This document shows, piece by piece, positions 6,341-6,543 of a stretch of 6,543 nucleotides of DNA. The notes beneath the pieces were generated by a model, which saw nothing but the letters and a program-made list of their open reading frames with translations, ran no database searches and was not told the origin of the DNA. Made by a program: the position numbers and the translations under genes. Each line of letters begins with the position of its first letter. Position 1 is the stretch's first letter. Source of the DNA: Lachnoclostridium sp. UBA7097 (lineage in GTDB: Bacteria; Bacillota; Clostridia; Lachnospirales; Lachnospiraceae); the NCBI GenBank assembly GCA_002499945.1, contig DKYP01000158.1:1-6543 (forward strand), read 5' to 3'.

Positions 6341-6368
6341 TTGTGTTATAAAGAAAAAAGAGTATAAT
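6341..6368 (+). promoter_or_regulatory. Candidate sigma-A promoter of the truncated small gene
   Basis: TTGTGT (6341-6346) and a perfect TATAAT (6363-6368) are 16 bp apart. Transcription would begin near 6375, about 30 nt before the start codon at 6405. It follows directly after the terminator, as expected for a separate transcription unit. Confidence 0.55.
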
Positions 6369-6404
6369 AAATTTAACAGAACAGGACAGAAGGGAAGATT
6401 TATT

Positions 6405-6473
6405 ATGAGTAACAGGGAAAGAATAGTAAAACTTCTGGATATTATACCGGATTGTGAACTACCTATCACCTAA
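6405..6473 (+). pseudogene. Small gene truncated after about 16 codons, probably by a mobile element
   Basis: ATG at 6405 has AAGGG (6390-6394) 10 nt upstream and a consensus -10 further up, so the 5' end looks like a real gene. The frame reads MSNRERIVKLLDIIPD and stops 6 codons later at 6471-6473. The start resembles a common family of small helical Firmicutes proteins in which a motif like LLDxIPDxKL is followed by a second hydrophobic helix. Some relatives are encoded next to toxin genes. Here that helix is missing. The break falls where IS200/IS605-like right-end sequence begins (about 6453-6456). The family assignment is from memory and uncertain. The alternative is a genuine 22-residue peptide. 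Confidence 0.5.
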
Positions 6474-6543
6474 AGGTAATGGGCTTCATAAGAAGATTGG
6501 TATTTAAGTTTCCACCTGGAAATCAGGCAACCCTTATTCTTAC
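6454..6543 (-). mobile_element. Probable right end of an IS200/IS605-type (TnpB-encoding) element, partial
   Basis: Read on the minus strand, the last 90 bases resemble the ends of IS605/IS1341-group elements. They contain a GTGGAAACTTAAATACC block (around 6505-6521), then GAAGCCC, then a hairpin (6462-6470 with 6475-6483, two imperfect pairs on either strand), then GGTAGTTCAC (6454-6463) as the terminus. In such elements tnpB lies upstream on the same strand, which would be beyond the right edge of the window, and the end region carries the omega-RNA scaffold used by TnpB. No transposase coding is visible here, so the identification rests on recalled end motifs and on the neighbouring gene being cut at this point. 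Confidence 0.45.

Noticed and set aside
6279..6404. Extending the small right-hand gene upstream to the ATG at 6279
   Set aside because: That frame would cross the terminator hairpin and its promoter. The ATG at 6405 has the ribosome binding site.
6470..6541. Minus-strand open frame running off the right edge
   Set aside because: Its end overlaps the IS-end hairpin and the visible 23 codons match nothing I recognise as a TnpB C-terminus. It is better explained as the non-coding end of the element.

Overview
The window looks like AT-rich Firmicutes chromosome, most likely a gut Clostridium-group bacterium of the Lachnospiraceae. The evidence is the low GC content, the AGGAGG-type ribosome binding sites, the U-tailed hairpin terminators, a DUF1703-type ATPase/nuclease gene and a secreted protein with a BspA-like leucine-rich C-terminus. 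The genus cannot be fixed from the sequence alone.

Layout from left to right. (1) Positions 2-1111 hold the 3' part of an AAA-ATPase-like/PD-(D/E)XK protein gene, cut by the window edge. Its frame is open from base 2. Between two conserved family blocks it carries about 75 bp made of three consecutive near-perfect hairpins, translated in frame. A terminator follows at 1137-1166. (2) Positions 1293-1901 encode a 202-residue Hin/Gin-sized serine recombinase with its own promoter and a textbook ribosome binding site. (3) Positions 1902-2338 are non-coding but highly structured. Ten bases after the recombinase stop lies a 26-bp imperfect palindrome (1912-1937). A nearly identical copy lies in the opposite orientation at 2058-2083. 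Each has two 12-bp half-sites around a 2-bp asymmetric core (GT in one, AC in the other). This is the geometry of hix-type inversion sites. Between them is a segment of about 145 bp with promoter-like sequences on both strands. Further right, a second nested inverted repeat (2123-2231) and a promoter-like block precede the next gene. (4) Positions 2339-6259 encode a 1306-residue secreted, modular, probably adhesin-like protein, followed by a strong terminator. (5) At the right end a small gene with its own consensus promoter (start 6405) is cut off after about 16 codons. The sequence there resembles the right end of an IS200/IS605-type element lying on the minus strand.

The central proposal is that the recombinase, the two inverted sites and the surface-protein gene form one phase-variation cassette. 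The recombinase would flip the short segment upstream of the surface gene and so change which promoter faces it. Site geometry and gene order are seen directly. The switching itself is inference. In the orientation given here, one of the better promoter candidates points away from the surface gene.
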